From the NCBI RefSeq assembly GCF_000763375.1, contig NZ_JPSY01000001.1, positions 930,001-994,000 on the forward strand: a stretch of DNA of 64,000 bases. The letters run 5' to 3'. The position numbers and the translations under genes were made by a program. The DNA comes from Microbacterium profundi (GTDB lineage Bacteria; Actinomycetota; Actinomycetes; Actinomycetales; Microbacteriaceae). The notes below the pieces were generated by a model, which ran no database searches, was not told where the DNA came from, and saw only the letters and a program-made list of their open reading frames with translations. Shown here in pieces: positions 53,665 to 62,670 of the stretch (its first letter is position 1; every line of letters starts with the position of its first letter).

Positions 53665-54459
53665 ATGATCGGACTCGGCACCTACGCCTACTTCTGGCAG
53701 CACTCCGACCGCGTGCCGCAGCCTTTGAGCCTGATCGACGCTTTCGAGGACACCCGCGCCCAGGGCGTCGACCTCTTCCAGATCTGCGATTACGCACCGC
53801 TGGAGCAGATGACCGACACCGAACTGCGCGACGCCGCCAAGGCCGCCGGAGACCTCGGTCTCACGATCGAGCTCGGCACGAAGGGCATCGTCCCCGAGCA
53901 CCTGAGTCGCTTCCTCGAGCTGGCCGAGATCTTCGACGCGCACCTGGTGCGCAGCATGCTCTACGGCCCGGACTCGCGTCCTTCGCTGGCCGAGGCCGAG
54001 ACCTCGCTGCGCCGCACGATGCGCGAGTACGAAACCGCGGGCGTCACGCTCGCGCTCGAGACGTACGAGCAGCTGGCCACGGCTGACCTCGTCGGTCTCG
54101 TCGAGCGCGTCGGCAGCGATCACCTCGGAATCTGCCTCGATCCGGCGAACGTCGTCGCCCGTTTGGAGAATCCGAGGACGTGCGTCGAGCAGACAGCCGC
54201 ACTCACCAAGAACGTGCACGTGAAGGACTTCGCCTTCGCCCGCCAGCCGGGCTGGGTCGGATTCACCTACAGCGGCGCCTCGATGGGATCTGGGCTGCAC
54301 GACTACGCCCACCTTCTCGGAGCCGTCCGCCCGCGTGAGCGCGGCATCAACGAGATCGTCGAGCACTGGCTGCCGTGGCAGGACGACGCCGAGACGACCA
54401 TACGAACCGAGCGGGAATGGACCCGCGCCACACTGGAACATCTGAGGAGCACACTGTGA
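53665..54459 (+). CDS. TIM-barrel sugar isomerase-like protein, candidate 3-oxo-isoapionate decarboxylase
   Basis: About 264 residues of the xylose-isomerase-like TIM barrel. IDAFEDTRAQGVDLFQICDYAPLE, GLTIELGTKGI, LALETYEQ with a metal Glu, ICLDPANVVARLENP with a metal Asp, and NVHVKDFAFARQ with a metal His give the usual divalent-metal site. It starts the operon with ApnO-like, SDR and ApnL-like genes. In known D-apionate pathways a protein of this fold (OiaC) decarboxylates 3-oxo-isoapionate to L-erythrulose. That role is inferred from the neighbours. Confidence 0.72.
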   Translation: MIGLGTYAYFWQHSDRVPQPLSLIDAFEDTRAQGVDLFQICDYAPLEQMTDTELRDAAKAAGDLGLTIELGTKGIVPEHLSRFLELAEIFDAHLVRSMLYGPDSRPSLAEAETSLRRTMREYETAGVTLALETYEQLATADLVGLVERVGSDHLGICLDPANVVARLENPRTCVEQTAALTKNVHVKDFAFARQPGWVGFTYSGASMGSGLHDYAHLLGAVRPRERGINEIVEHWLPWQDDAETTIRTEREWTRATLEHLRSTL

Positions 54460-55310
54460 CCGAGAACCACAAGATCGCCGTCATCGGCGCGGGCGGCAAG
54501 ATGGGCATGCGCGTGTCCGACAACCTCGCGAACACGGACCACACCGTCTGGTACGTGGAGAACTCCCCCGCCGGTCGGCAGCGCACGATCGACGCCGGGC
54601 GCGAACTGACGGACGCGTCCGCAGCCGTGGCCGACGCCGACATCGTCGTGCTGGCCGTGCCTGACCTGGCCCTCGGCCCCGTCACGGCCGAACTGGTTCC
54701 GCAGCTGCGTTCGGGCGCGATCGTGCTGACGCTCGACCCGGCCGCCGCCTACGCCGGGCTGCTCACCACTCGCGACGACGTCATCCAGGCCGTCGCGCAT
54801 CCGTGCCATCCGTCGATCTTCCTGCAGCGCGAGACGCCGGAGCAGTGGGCGGACACGTTCGGCGGCATCGCCGCCCCGCAGGACGCCATCGCGGCGATCG
54901 AGAGCTACGACGAGGCCAAGAAGGCCATCGTCGAGGCCACTGTCCGCGCGATCTACGCGCCCGTCATCGACGTGCACTGGGTCACGATCAAGCAGCTCGC
55001 CCAGCTCGAGCCGACGCTTGTCGAGACGGTCGCGTGCATGATCGGCTCTCTTCTGAACGAGGCTCTGCAGGAGACCGTGAACACAATGGGCGTCCCGGAG
55101 GCGGCTGCGCGCAGCATCCTGTACGGTCACACTCAGGTGGCACTGGCCAACGGCCTGCGCGGCGACAACCCGTTCAGCGACGCGTGCCTGATCGCGATGG
55201 ACTACGGCAGGGAGAGCATCATCAAGGACGACTGGAAGAAGATCTTCCGCGACGACGAGCTCGACAAGAACCTCGCCCGCATGCTGCACCTCGACGAGAT
55301 CGAGCGCTGA
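54456..55310 (+). CDS. apnO: PDGH_C-type dehydrogenase, candidate D-apionate oxidoisomerase
   Basis: About 284 residues. IAVIGAGGKMGMRVSDNL is an NAD Rossmann loop, followed by VVLAVPDLALGPV and the helical C-terminal domain (HWVTIKQLAQLEPTLVETVACMIG, INEAL-like LLNEALQETVNTMGVPEAAARSILYGH). This arrangement matches the phosphogluconate-dehydrogenase C-terminal-like family that includes ApnO. ApnO oxidises D-apionate with migration of a hydroxymethyl group to 3-oxo-isoapionate. The GTG start overlaps the TIM-barrel stop (GTGA). Assignment is by recognition and context. Confidence 0.68.
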   Translation: MTENHKIAVIGAGGKMGMRVSDNLANTDHTVWYVENSPAGRQRTIDAGRELTDASAAVADADIVVLAVPDLALGPVTAELVPQLRSGAIVLTLDPAAAYAGLLTTRDDVIQAVAHPCHPSIFLQRETPEQWADTFGGIAAPQDAIAAIESYDEAKKAIVEATVRAIYAPVIDVHWVTIKQLAQLEPTLVETVACMIGSLLNEALQETVNTMGVPEAAARSILYGHTQVALANGLRGDNPFSDACLIAMDYGRESIIKDDWKKIFRDDELDKNLARMLHLDEIER

Positions 55311-55311
55311 G

Positions 55312-56067
55312 ATGACCCGGCTGACTGGCAAGACGGCGCTCGTCACGGGCGCCGGATCCGGCATCGGACGCGCGGTCGCGGAGCGGTTCGCTCGCGAGGG
55401 CGCCCGAGTGATCATCGCTGACAGAGATGCGGATGCCGCGGCATCCGTCGCCGCCGACATCGGCGATGCTGCTCGTGCGGCCGTCGTCGACATTGCCGAC
55501 GAGGCATCCGTCGAGGCTGCCTTCGCTGACCTCGTCGCCGCCGGCTGGAGTCCAGACGTGGTGGTGGCGAACGCCGGTGTACAGCTGTTCGGGCAGGATG
55601 CCAAGGCCGCTGATCTCGATCTCGACGTCTGGCGTCGCACGATCGACATCAACCTGACCGGCACCTTCCTCACGGTCAAGCACTCCGTGCGGGCGATGCT
55701 CGCCTCGGGCGGCGGGTCGATCATCCTCACTGGGAGCCCGACCGGCCTGAACGGCGAAGGCCAGGACTTCACCGCCTACTCCGCTTCGAAGGCCGGCATC
55801 CATGGCCTGACGCGCACCGTCGCCGCGGCGTACGCCAGTGACGGCATCCGGGTGAACACCGTCGTGCCGGCTTACACCGAGACCGGACTCGTCTCCACGA
55901 TCTCCGACGACCCTGAGTCGCGCGCGGCGATCATCGGCCGCATCCCGCTCGGCCGCGCCGGCAGTCCCGCCGATGTCGAAGGGATCATGGTGTTCCTCGC
56001 GAGCAGCGACGGCGAGTTCGCCACCGGTGCGCTGTTCGCGGTCGACGGGGGTATGACGACGCTGTGA
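55312..56067 (+). CDS. SDR family oxidoreductase, candidate D-apiose 1-dehydrogenase
   Basis: A 251-residue classical SDR. TGAGSGIGRAVAERFA is the NAD loop with DRDADA after it (acidic, favouring NAD), VANAGVQ the NAG motif, LTGSPTG the catalytic Ser and YSASKAG the Tyr and Lys. It starts one base after the ApnO-like stop. In a pathway ending with a lactonase, it could oxidise the sugar to its lactone. The described D-apiose dehydrogenase is, as I recall, of another family, so this would be an alternative enzyme. Confidence 0.8.
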   Translation: MTRLTGKTALVTGAGSGIGRAVAERFAREGARVIIADRDADAAASVAADIGDAARAAVVDIADEASVEAAFADLVAAGWSPDVVVANAGVQLFGQDAKAADLDLDVWRRTIDINLTGTFLTVKHSVRAMLASGGGSIILTGSPTGLNGEGQDFTAYSASKAGIHGLTRTVAAAYASDGIRVNTVVPAYTETGLVSTISDDPESRAAIIGRIPLGRAGSPADVEGIMVFLASSDGEFATGALFAVDGGMTTL

Positions 56068-56080
56068 GCACGGTCGACGC

Positions 56081-57820
56081 GTGACGACAACATCCTGGTG
56101 GCGAAGCGAGGCTGCCACGTGGCAGGCCGACGGATGGTCATTGGAGCTGCGCGGTGATGAGCTGGCGGACATCCGCCGCGGTGGCGATGTGATCCTGCGC
56201 GCGGTGCGTGCAGTCGTCCGAGATCGCAGCTGGAACACCGTGCCAGCCATCGTCACCGCGATGGACTCGGATGCGACGTCACTCCGACTCGCTCTGCGCC
56301 ACGAAGGTCTCGGCGCCGAAGTGCTGTCGACGCTCACGGTACACGCGAGCGGAGACGATCTCCTGGTCGGGTGGGATGCCGAGAACCTCCGCGAATTCTC
56401 GACGTGCCGCATTGGTCTCGTGGTGCTGCATCCGGCGTCAGATTCCGGCCGCGGTGTCACCGTCGTGCACTCTGACGAAGCCTCGGAACAGACATCCTTT
56501 CCCACACGCATCAGCCCGCACCAGCCGATAGTCGACATCCGCGCATTGGAGCTTCACCCCAGAGCAGGTGCGGATGGCGTGACCACGCTGCGTTTCGATG
56601 GCGATGTCTTCGAGATGGAGGATCAGCGCAACTGGTCGGACGCCTCGTTCAAGACATACAGCCGTCCGCTGAGTCTCCCCTACCCATACTCTGTGGCAGC
56701 CGGTGAACGCGTGCGCCAGGCGATCACCGTGAACGCAGTTCTGTCGCGGTCCACCGATGGCCCCGTGCCGGACGAGATCGTCCTCGTCGAAGGCGGCGTG
56801 TTCCCTGCCACCGGCGTCGAAGCCTCGACCGCGCCGGATCCGGTGCCGCCGTGCGCGGACGGAAGCTTCCGCGTCGTCGAACTGGACCTGACCACACCCA
56901 CGTGGTCCGCGGCGCTGCACAGAGCGGCCGCGGATGGGTTGCCGCTGGACGTCCGCCTCGTCGCTGCTGAAGACCCGCAGCCCCTCGCGGACGCGGCGAG
57001 CGCATTCGCGCGCCTACCGATCATCGCGGTCACACCGTTCGACAGCGTGCTGCACGTGAGTGATGGATCGATCGTGGCCCGAACCCGCACAGCGCTCGAC
57101 GAAGCCGGCATCCGCACCGAACTCAGAGCAGGTGCGCGATCGCACTTCACCGAGCTCAATCGCGAGAAGACGCGCATCCCGAACGAGGTCGACGGCATCG
57201 CATTCACGACGACGCCCCTGTTCCACTCACTCGACACCGAACAGCTCGTCGAAGCTCTGCCAATGCAGCGCCTCATCGCCAGCCAGGCAGTCGGGATGGC
57301 CGATCACCGACCCGTGCACATCGGACCCGTGACGTTGCGCCCCCGGTTCAACAATGTGGCCACCTCTCCCGGGCCCGCTCCGACCCGGACCGACCTCGGT
57401 GAGGGATACGGAGCGCAGTTCACCGGCGCGGACGATGATCGGCAGAGTTCACCGGAACTCGCGGCGTGGACCATGGCGAGTGCAGCAGCACTCGCCATTC
57501 CCGGTGTCGCCAGCATCTCGTGGTTCGAGACCTGGGGGCCGCGCGGACTGCGTGATCTCGGCGGCGAACCTCATCCTGCAGCCGAAGCGATCGCAGTGCT
57601 CACATCGTTGGCCGGACGAACACTCTTGTCGGGTTCGAGTCCTGATGGACTTCTCTGGGCGATCGGGGCAAGGGCGGCTGATGAGGACATCGTGCTCGTG
57701 TCGAATCTCGACCGGGCGTCGAGGGCGTACAGGGTCGCAGTGCCCGGCCGACCGGCACTGTCGGGCTCGCTTCCCGCCGGCTCATGGATGCGGCTCACGA
57801 CCTCCGGCAGATCCGACTAA
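56081..57820 (+). CDS. apnL: Candidate D-apionate lactonase
   Basis: A 579-residue protein with no signal peptide. The N-terminal half is beta-rich (LELRGDELADIRRGGDVILRAVRAVVRDRSW), and the best signature is DVFEMEDQRNWSDASFKTYSRPLSLPYP near residue 180. The second half is a TIM-barrel-like region (FARLPIIAVTPFDSVLHVSDGS, NREKTRIPNEVDGIAFTTTPLFHSLD, ISWFETWGPRG). Length and the EDQRNW block match the ApnL family as I remember it. It would hydrolyse apionolactone to D-apionate. Last gene of the operon. Confidence 0.65.
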   Translation: MTTTSWWRSEAATWQADGWSLELRGDELADIRRGGDVILRAVRAVVRDRSWNTVPAIVTAMDSDATSLRLALRHEGLGAEVLSTLTVHASGDDLLVGWDAENLREFSTCRIGLVVLHPASDSGRGVTVVHSDEASEQTSFPTRISPHQPIVDIRALELHPRAGADGVTTLRFDGDVFEMEDQRNWSDASFKTYSRPLSLPYPYSVAAGERVRQAITVNAVLSRSTDGPVPDEIVLVEGGVFPATGVEASTAPDPVPPCADGSFRVVELDLTTPTWSAALHRAAADGLPLDVRLVAAEDPQPLADAASAFARLPIIAVTPFDSVLHVSDGSIVARTRTALDEAGIRTELRAGARSHFTELNREKTRIPNEVDGIAFTTTPLFHSLDTEQLVEALPMQRLIASQAVGMADHRPVHIGPVTLRPRFNNVATSPGPAPTRTDLGEGYGAQFTGADDDRQSSPELAAWTMASAAALAIPGVASISWFETWGPRGLRDLGGEPHPAAEAIAVLTSLAGRTLLSGSSPDGLLWAIGARAADEDIVLVSNLDRASRAYRVAVPGRPALSGSLPAGSWMRLTTSGRSD

Positions 57821-57870
57821 CGCCAATCCGCGGCAGGCCCGAATGCGTTGCGTCGTCGACCGCCGACCAT

Positions 57871-58872
57871 TCACCCAGACGTCGACTGCCGCACCACGAG
57901 CTCGGGCCGGAACCGCACGTTGCGCTCGTAGTCTCCGTCGGGATCGCTGATCGACCGCAACAGTAGTTCGACGGCGGTGTGACCGATCAGCTGCGCCGGC
58001 TGGCGGATCGAGCTGAGCGGCACCACCGTGGCCGAGGCGAAGTCGATGTCGTCGTACCCGATCAGGGCGATGTCTTCGGGCACCCTGAGAGTGTTGAACA
58101 TCGAGAACGCCTGCAGCAGCCCCACGGCGAGAAGATCGTTCGCGGCGAAGATCGCGTCAGGCCGGACCGCACGTTCGACGAGAGCCTCCCCTGCCGCGCG
58201 CCCGTTCAGAACGGTGAGCGCCGGCATCTCGATCACCTCGAGCGAGGCATCCGCTCTCTCATCCACCGCGCGTCGCGCACCCTGCAGACGATTCGCGACC
58301 TGCGCGATCGACGCCGGGCCACCGATGAACGCGATGCGTCGACGACCGATTTCCAGCAGATGCCGCACCGCGAGGTAGCCGCCCTCGACGTCGTCGACCG
58401 ACACCGAGCAGAACCTGCTGCCGGGGATCTCGTGGTCGACCAGGACCACCGGTGTGCCGGCATCCTGCATTCTGGCCAGCTTGTCGGCGGTTCGGGATGC
58501 CGGCGTGATCAGCACCCCGTTGACACGCTGCTCTCGGAACAGATCGAGATAACCGGCTTCCCGCGAGGCATCGTCGTCGCTGTTGCCGAGCAGCACCGAG
58601 AGGCCGTCTTCCTGCGCGCGCGTCTCCGCGCCGCGGGCGACATCGGCGAAGAACGGGTTGCCGGCGTCGAGCACGACGAGCCCGATGCTGCGGCTGCGGC
58701 CGGCGCGCAGCTGACGTGCCGCGTCGTTGCGCACGAAGCCGAGCTCCTCGATCGCGGCGAGCACGCGCGCGACCGTCTCGGCTGCGACCTTGTCCGGCCG
58801 GTTGAGGACGTTCGACACCGTTCCGACAGAGACGGATGCCGCGACCGCGACATCTCGCACACTCACTGCCAC
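57871..58872 (-). CDS. LacI family transcriptional regulator, likely of the rhamnose operon
   Basis: A 333-residue LacI-type repressor. The first 50 residues are the helix-turn-helix and hinge (SVRDVAVAASVSVGTVSNVLNRPDKVAAETVARV). The rest is a sugar-binding domain (IGLVVLDAGNPFFADVARGAET, GVLITPAS, FIGGPASIAQVANRLQGARRAV, IALIGYDDIDFASATVVPLSSI). The GTG at 58872 follows GAGGAG. It is divergent from the rhamnose genes, and an operator-like palindrome sits at the rhamnose promoter. Confidence 0.9.
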   Translation of the reverse strand: MAVSVRDVAVAASVSVGTVSNVLNRPDKVAAETVARVLAAIEELGFVRNDAARQLRAGRSRSIGLVVLDAGNPFFADVARGAETRAQEDGLSVLLGNSDDDASREAGYLDLFREQRVNGVLITPASRTADKLARMQDAGTPVVLVDHEIPGSRFCSVSVDDVEGGYLAVRHLLEIGRRRIAFIGGPASIAQVANRLQGARRAVDERADASLEVIEMPALTVLNGRAAGEALVERAVRPDAIFAANDLLAVGLLQAFSMFNTLRVPEDIALIGYDDIDFASATVVPLSSIRQPAQLIGHTAVELLLRSISDPDGDYERNVRFRPELVVRQSTSG

Positions 58873-58982
58873 TACTGCTCCTCATCCTTCACGCTGACCG
58901 CGAGTGTACGGCATCACCGGCCGCCTTCCGGGCCGACGCGGAACGACGAACGCGTCCAGGACGACGCGAATCCTGATCGATG

Positions 58983-59023
58983 TTGCGGGCAGCTGTCCAT
59001 CGACCTATCATTGAAACGATTCA
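58983..59023 (+). promoter_or_regulatory. Rhamnose operon promoter with LacI-type operator
   Basis: The -35-like TTGCGG (58983-58988) and the -10-like TATCAT (59006-59011) are 17 bases apart. Directly after lies TGAAACGATTCA (59012-59023), close to the LacI-family consensus with a central CG. Binding there would block initiation. Confidence 0.65.
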
Positions 59024-59056
59024 CGACCCCACGACTCACCGAGGAGCATGCCACCG

Positions 59057-59434
59057 ATGACAGCCGCAACCCGCGTCTGCTTCCAGCTGCAGGTACGCCC
59101 TGAGCTACTGGACGAGTACCTTCGCCGCCATTCGCCTGTTCGGCCGGAGATGCTCGCCGAGATCGCCGCAGCCGGTCGCCGCAACTACTCGCTGTTCCTC
59201 GGCGAGGGCGGCACCCTGATCGGCTACTACGAGACCGATGACGACGCATCCGCTCGGGCGTACCTCGCACAGTCCGAGGTCGCCACCCGCTGGGAAGCCG
59301 AGATGGCGCGATTCTTCGTCGACCTCGACGGCCGACCCGACCAGGCCGCATCCCCACTCACCGAAGTCTTCAATCTCGCGGAGCAGCTCTCCGCCTCAGC
59401 ATCCGACACCTCCGCAGAAAGCGAACAGTCATGA
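59057..59434 (+). CDS. rhaM: L-rhamnose mutarotase
   Basis: About 125 residues. VCFQLQVRPELLDEYLRRHSPV, EMLAEIAAAGRRNYSLFLGEGGTLIGYYETDD and VATRWEAEMARFF are the dimeric alpha-beta barrel of rhamnose mutarotases, which interconvert alpha and beta L-rhamnose. The C-terminal 20 residues are a Ser-rich tail longer than usual. The ATG at 59057 is ten bases after GAGGAG; another ATG at 59048 is too close. The stop overlaps the isomerase start (ATGA). Confidence 0.88.
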   Translation: MTAATRVCFQLQVRPELLDEYLRRHSPVRPEMLAEIAAAGRRNYSLFLGEGGTLIGYYETDDDASARAYLAQSEVATRWEAEMARFFVDLDGRPDQAASPLTEVFNLAEQLSASASDTSAESEQS

Positions 59435-60597
59435 GCATTCTCAACCCCGCCGTCCTCACCGAGCTCGAGAAGCAGTCGATCGAACTGCCGTCGTGGGCGT
59501 TCGGAAACTCCGGCACCCGCTTCAAGGTGTTCGGCACTCCCGGCACGCCGCGTGACCCGTGGGAGAAGATTGCTGATGCCGCGCAGGTCAACAAGTACAC
59601 CGCCCTCGCGCCGAGCGTCGCGCTGCACATCCCGTGGGACCTCGTCGACTCCTACGATGACCTGCGCAAGCACGCGGAAGACCTCGGCGTCTCACTCGGC
59701 ACCGTCAACTCCAACACGTTCCAGGACGACGACTACAAGTTCGGCGCTCTCACTCACGAGGACGCGGCGGTCCGCAACAAGGCGATCGATCACCACCTCG
59801 CTTGCATCGACGTGATGGATGCGACCGGATCGCGCGACCTGAAGATCTGGCTCGCCGAGGGCTCGAACTACCCGGGCCAGGCCGACCTGCGCGGCCGCCA
59901 GGACCGCCTCAACGAATCCCTGCAGAAGATCTACGCGCGCCTCGGCGACGACCAGCGCCTCGTGCTGGAGTACAAGTTCTTCGAGCCCGCTTTCTACCAC
60001 ACCGACGTTCCGGACTGGGGGACTTCATACGCGCAGGTGGCTTCGCTCGGCGACAAGGCCATGGTGTGCCTCGACACGGGCCACCATGCGCCGGGCACGA
60101 ACATCGAGTTCATCGTCATGCAGTTGCTGCGTCTCGGCAAGCTGGGCTCCTTCGACTTCAACTCGCGCTTCTACGCCGACGACGACCTCATCGTCGGCGC
60201 GGCCGACCCGTTCCAGCTGTTCCGCATCCTGTTCGAGGTCATCCGTGGCGGCGGCCTGAACAACCCCGACGTGGCGTTCATGCTCGACCAGTGCCACAAC
60301 GTCGAGGACAAGATCCCCGGCCAGATCCGCTCGGTGCTGAACGTGCAGGAGATGACGGCGCGCGCGCTGCTCGTCGACAAGGATGCCCTGACCGCCGCGC
60401 AGAAGTCGGGCGACGTTCTCGCGGCCAATGCCGTGTTCATGGACGCGTTCTACACCGACGTGCGCCCGGCCCTCGCCGAATGGCGCGAGACGCGCGGCCT
60501 CGCCGGCGACCCGATGGCGGCATACGCGGCATCCGGTTACCAGCAGAAGATCGCGGCCGACCGCGTCGGCGGCGTCCAGGCCGGCTGGGGCGCGTAA
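59431..60597 (+). CDS. rhaI: L-rhamnose isomerase (actinobacterial type)
   Basis: A 388-residue TIM-barrel isomerase making L-rhamnulose. LPSWAFGNSGTRFKVFGTPGTPRDPWEK is the N-terminal signature of the rhaI type (not the enterobacterial RhaA). VLEYKFFEPAFYHTDVPDWGT and VCLDTGHHAPGTNIEFIV carry the metal ligands, and SFDFNSRFYADDDLIVG follows. It lies between the mutarotase and the aldolase fusion genes. Confidence 0.93.
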   Translation: MSILNPAVLTELEKQSIELPSWAFGNSGTRFKVFGTPGTPRDPWEKIADAAQVNKYTALAPSVALHIPWDLVDSYDDLRKHAEDLGVSLGTVNSNTFQDDDYKFGALTHEDAAVRNKAIDHHLACIDVMDATGSRDLKIWLAEGSNYPGQADLRGRQDRLNESLQKIYARLGDDQRLVLEYKFFEPAFYHTDVPDWGTSYAQVASLGDKAMVCLDTGHHAPGTNIEFIVMQLLRLGKLGSFDFNSRFYADDDLIVGAADPFQLFRILFEVIRGGGLNNPDVAFMLDQCHNVEDKIPGQIRSVLNVQEMTARALLVDKDALTAAQKSGDVLAANAVFMDAFYTDVRPALAEWRETRGLAGDPMAAYAASGYQQKIAADRVGGVQAGWGA

Positions 60598-60633
60598 GCG
60601 CCGCCCTCAAGACTTCGATACAAGGACTTTGAC

Positions 60634-62670
60634 ATGACGAATCCCACTGCCGCCGCCCTCATCGCGCGGTCGAACCGCCTCGGCGCGGATCCGAAGAACA
60701 CGAATTACGCCGGCGGCAACACCTCCGCCAAGGGCACCGAAACAGATCCCGTCACCGGCCAGCCCGTCGAACTGCTGTGGGTCAAGGGCTCCGGCGGAGA
60801 CCTCGGAACGCTGAAGGAGCAGGGCCTCGCGGTGCTGCGCCTCGACCGCTTCCGTGCCCTCGTCGACGTCTACCCCGGCGTCGAGCGTGAAGATGAGATG
60901 GTCGCCGCGTTCGACTACTGCCTGCACGGCAAGGGCGGGGCTGCGCCCTCGATCGACACCGCCATGCACGGCCTGGTGGATGCTGCGCACGTCGACCACC
61001 TGCATCCCGACTCCGGCATCGCGATCGCCACGGCCGCCGACGGCGAGGCGCTGACCACGAAGATCTTCGGCGAGAAGGTCGTCTGGGTGCCGTGGCGCCG
61101 CCCCGGGTTCCAGCTCGGACTCGACATCGCAGAGATCAAGAAGCAGAACCCGGCCGCGATCGGCACGATCCTCGGCGGCCACGGCATCACCGCCTGGGGC
61201 GACACGTCCGAGGAGGCAGAGGCCAACTCGCTGTGGATCATCGACACCGCCGCCGCCTACATCGAGGCGAACGGCAAGGCCGACCCCTTCGGCAGCACGC
61301 GTGACGGGTTCACGGCACTGCCGTCGGACGAACGTCGTGAGCGCGCCGCTGCCATCGCCGGCACGGTCCGCGGCATCGCATCGACGGACAAGCCGATGGT
61401 CGGCCACTTCACCGACTCCGACGTCGTGCTCGACTTCCTGGCATCCGAGCGCTCACCAGAGCTCGCTGCTCTCGGAACCAGCTGCCCCGACCACTTCCTG
61501 CGCACCAAGGTCAAGCCGCTCATCCTCGACCTTCCGACGACGGCATCCGTCGACGAGCAGATCGCGCGCCTGCACGAACTGCACACCGAGTACCGCGCCG
61601 ACTACCAGGCCTACTACGACGCGCACGCGACGGACGAGAGCCCGGCGATCCGCGGCGCAGATCCACTCATCGTTCTGGTCCCCGGCATCGGCATGTTCTC
61701 GTACGGCGCGAACAAGCAGACCGCCCGCGTCGCCGGCGAGTTCTATGTGAACGCGATCAACGTGATGCGCGGCGCGGAGTCGCTCTCGACCTACTCCCCC
61801 ATCTCGGATGCCGAGAAGTTCAACATCGAGTACTGGGCGCTGGAGGAGGCGAAGCTGCAGCGGATGCCGAAGCCCAAGTCGCACCAGGGTCGCATCGCAT
61901 TCGTCACGGGCGCGGCATCCGGAATCGGCAAGGCCATCGCCGTCCGACTTGCCGCGGAGGGCGCCTGTGTCGTCGTCGCCGACCTCGATCTCGAGAAGGC
62001 GCAGGCCGCCGCTGCCGAGCTCGGGAACACGGATGTCGCGATCGGCGTCGCCGCCAACGTCGCGGATGCCGATGCCGTGCAGGCGGCGCTGAACGACGCC
62101 GTGCTCGCCTTCGGCGGCGTCGACCTCGTCGTGAACAACGCCGGCCTGTCGCTCTCGAAGCCGTTGCTGGAGACCACCGAGAAGGACTGGGACCTGCAGC
62201 ACGACGTCATGGCGAAGGGCTCGTTCCTCGTCTCCAAGGCCGCAGCCAAGGTGCTCATCGATCAGAAGCTCGGCGGCGACATCATCTACATCTCGTCGAA
62301 GAACTCCGTCTTCGCCGGTCCGAACAACATCGCCTACTCCGCGACCAAGGCCGATCAGGCCCACCAGGTGCGCCTGCTGGCCGTCGAACTCGGCGAGTTC
62401 GGCATCCGCGTCAATGGCATCAACCCCGACGGCGTCGTGCGCGGCTCCGGTATCTTCGCCTCAGGCTGGGGCGCGAACCGCGCTGCGACCTACGGCGTCG
62501 ACGAGAAGGATCTCGGCCAGTTCTACGCGAATCGCACGATCCTCAAGCGCGAGGTCGTGCCCGAGAACGTCGCGGATGCCGTGTTCGTGCTCACGGGCCC
62601 GGAGCTCAGCCGCACGACGGGTCTGCACATCCCGGTCGACTCCGGCGTCGCCGCAGCCTTCCTCCGATGA
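60634..62670 (+). CDS. Bifunctional rhamnulose-1-phosphate aldolase / short-chain dehydrogenase
   Basis: A 678-residue fusion. Residues 1-400 are a class II aldolase/adducin domain (NYAGGNTSAKGTE, VDHLHPDSGIAIATA with zinc His, LGGHGITAWGD). Residues 420-678 are a classical SDR (TGAASGIGKAIAVRLA, NNAGLSLS, ISSKNS, YSATK). It splits rhamnulose 1-phosphate into dihydroxyacetone phosphate and L-lactaldehyde, and the SDR half oxidises the latter. The fusion is the common form in actinobacteria and Bacillus. A GACTTTGAC stretch rather than a strong ribosome site precedes the ATG. Confidence 0.94.
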   Translation: MTNPTAAALIARSNRLGADPKNTNYAGGNTSAKGTETDPVTGQPVELLWVKGSGGDLGTLKEQGLAVLRLDRFRALVDVYPGVEREDEMVAAFDYCLHGKGGAAPSIDTAMHGLVDAAHVDHLHPDSGIAIATAADGEALTTKIFGEKVVWVPWRRPGFQLGLDIAEIKKQNPAAIGTILGGHGITAWGDTSEEAEANSLWIIDTAAAYIEANGKADPFGSTRDGFTALPSDERRERAAAIAGTVRGIASTDKPMVGHFTDSDVVLDFLASERSPELAALGTSCPDHFLRTKVKPLILDLPTTASVDEQIARLHELHTEYRADYQAYYDAHATDESPAIRGADPLIVLVPGIGMFSYGANKQTARVAGEFYVNAINVMRGAESLSTYSPISDAEKFNIEYWALEEAKLQRMPKPKSHQGRIAFVTGAASGIGKAIAVRLAAEGACVVVADLDLEKAQAAAAELGNTDVAIGVAANVADADAVQAALNDAVLAFGGVDLVVNNAGLSLSKPLLETTEKDWDLQHDVMAKGSFLVSKAAAKVLIDQKLGGDIIYISSKNSVFAGPNNIAYSATKADQAHQVRLLAVELGEFGIRVNGINPDGVVRGSGIFASGWGANRAATYGVDEKDLGQFYANRTILKREVVPENVADAVFVLTGPELSRTTGLHIPVDSGVAAAFLR

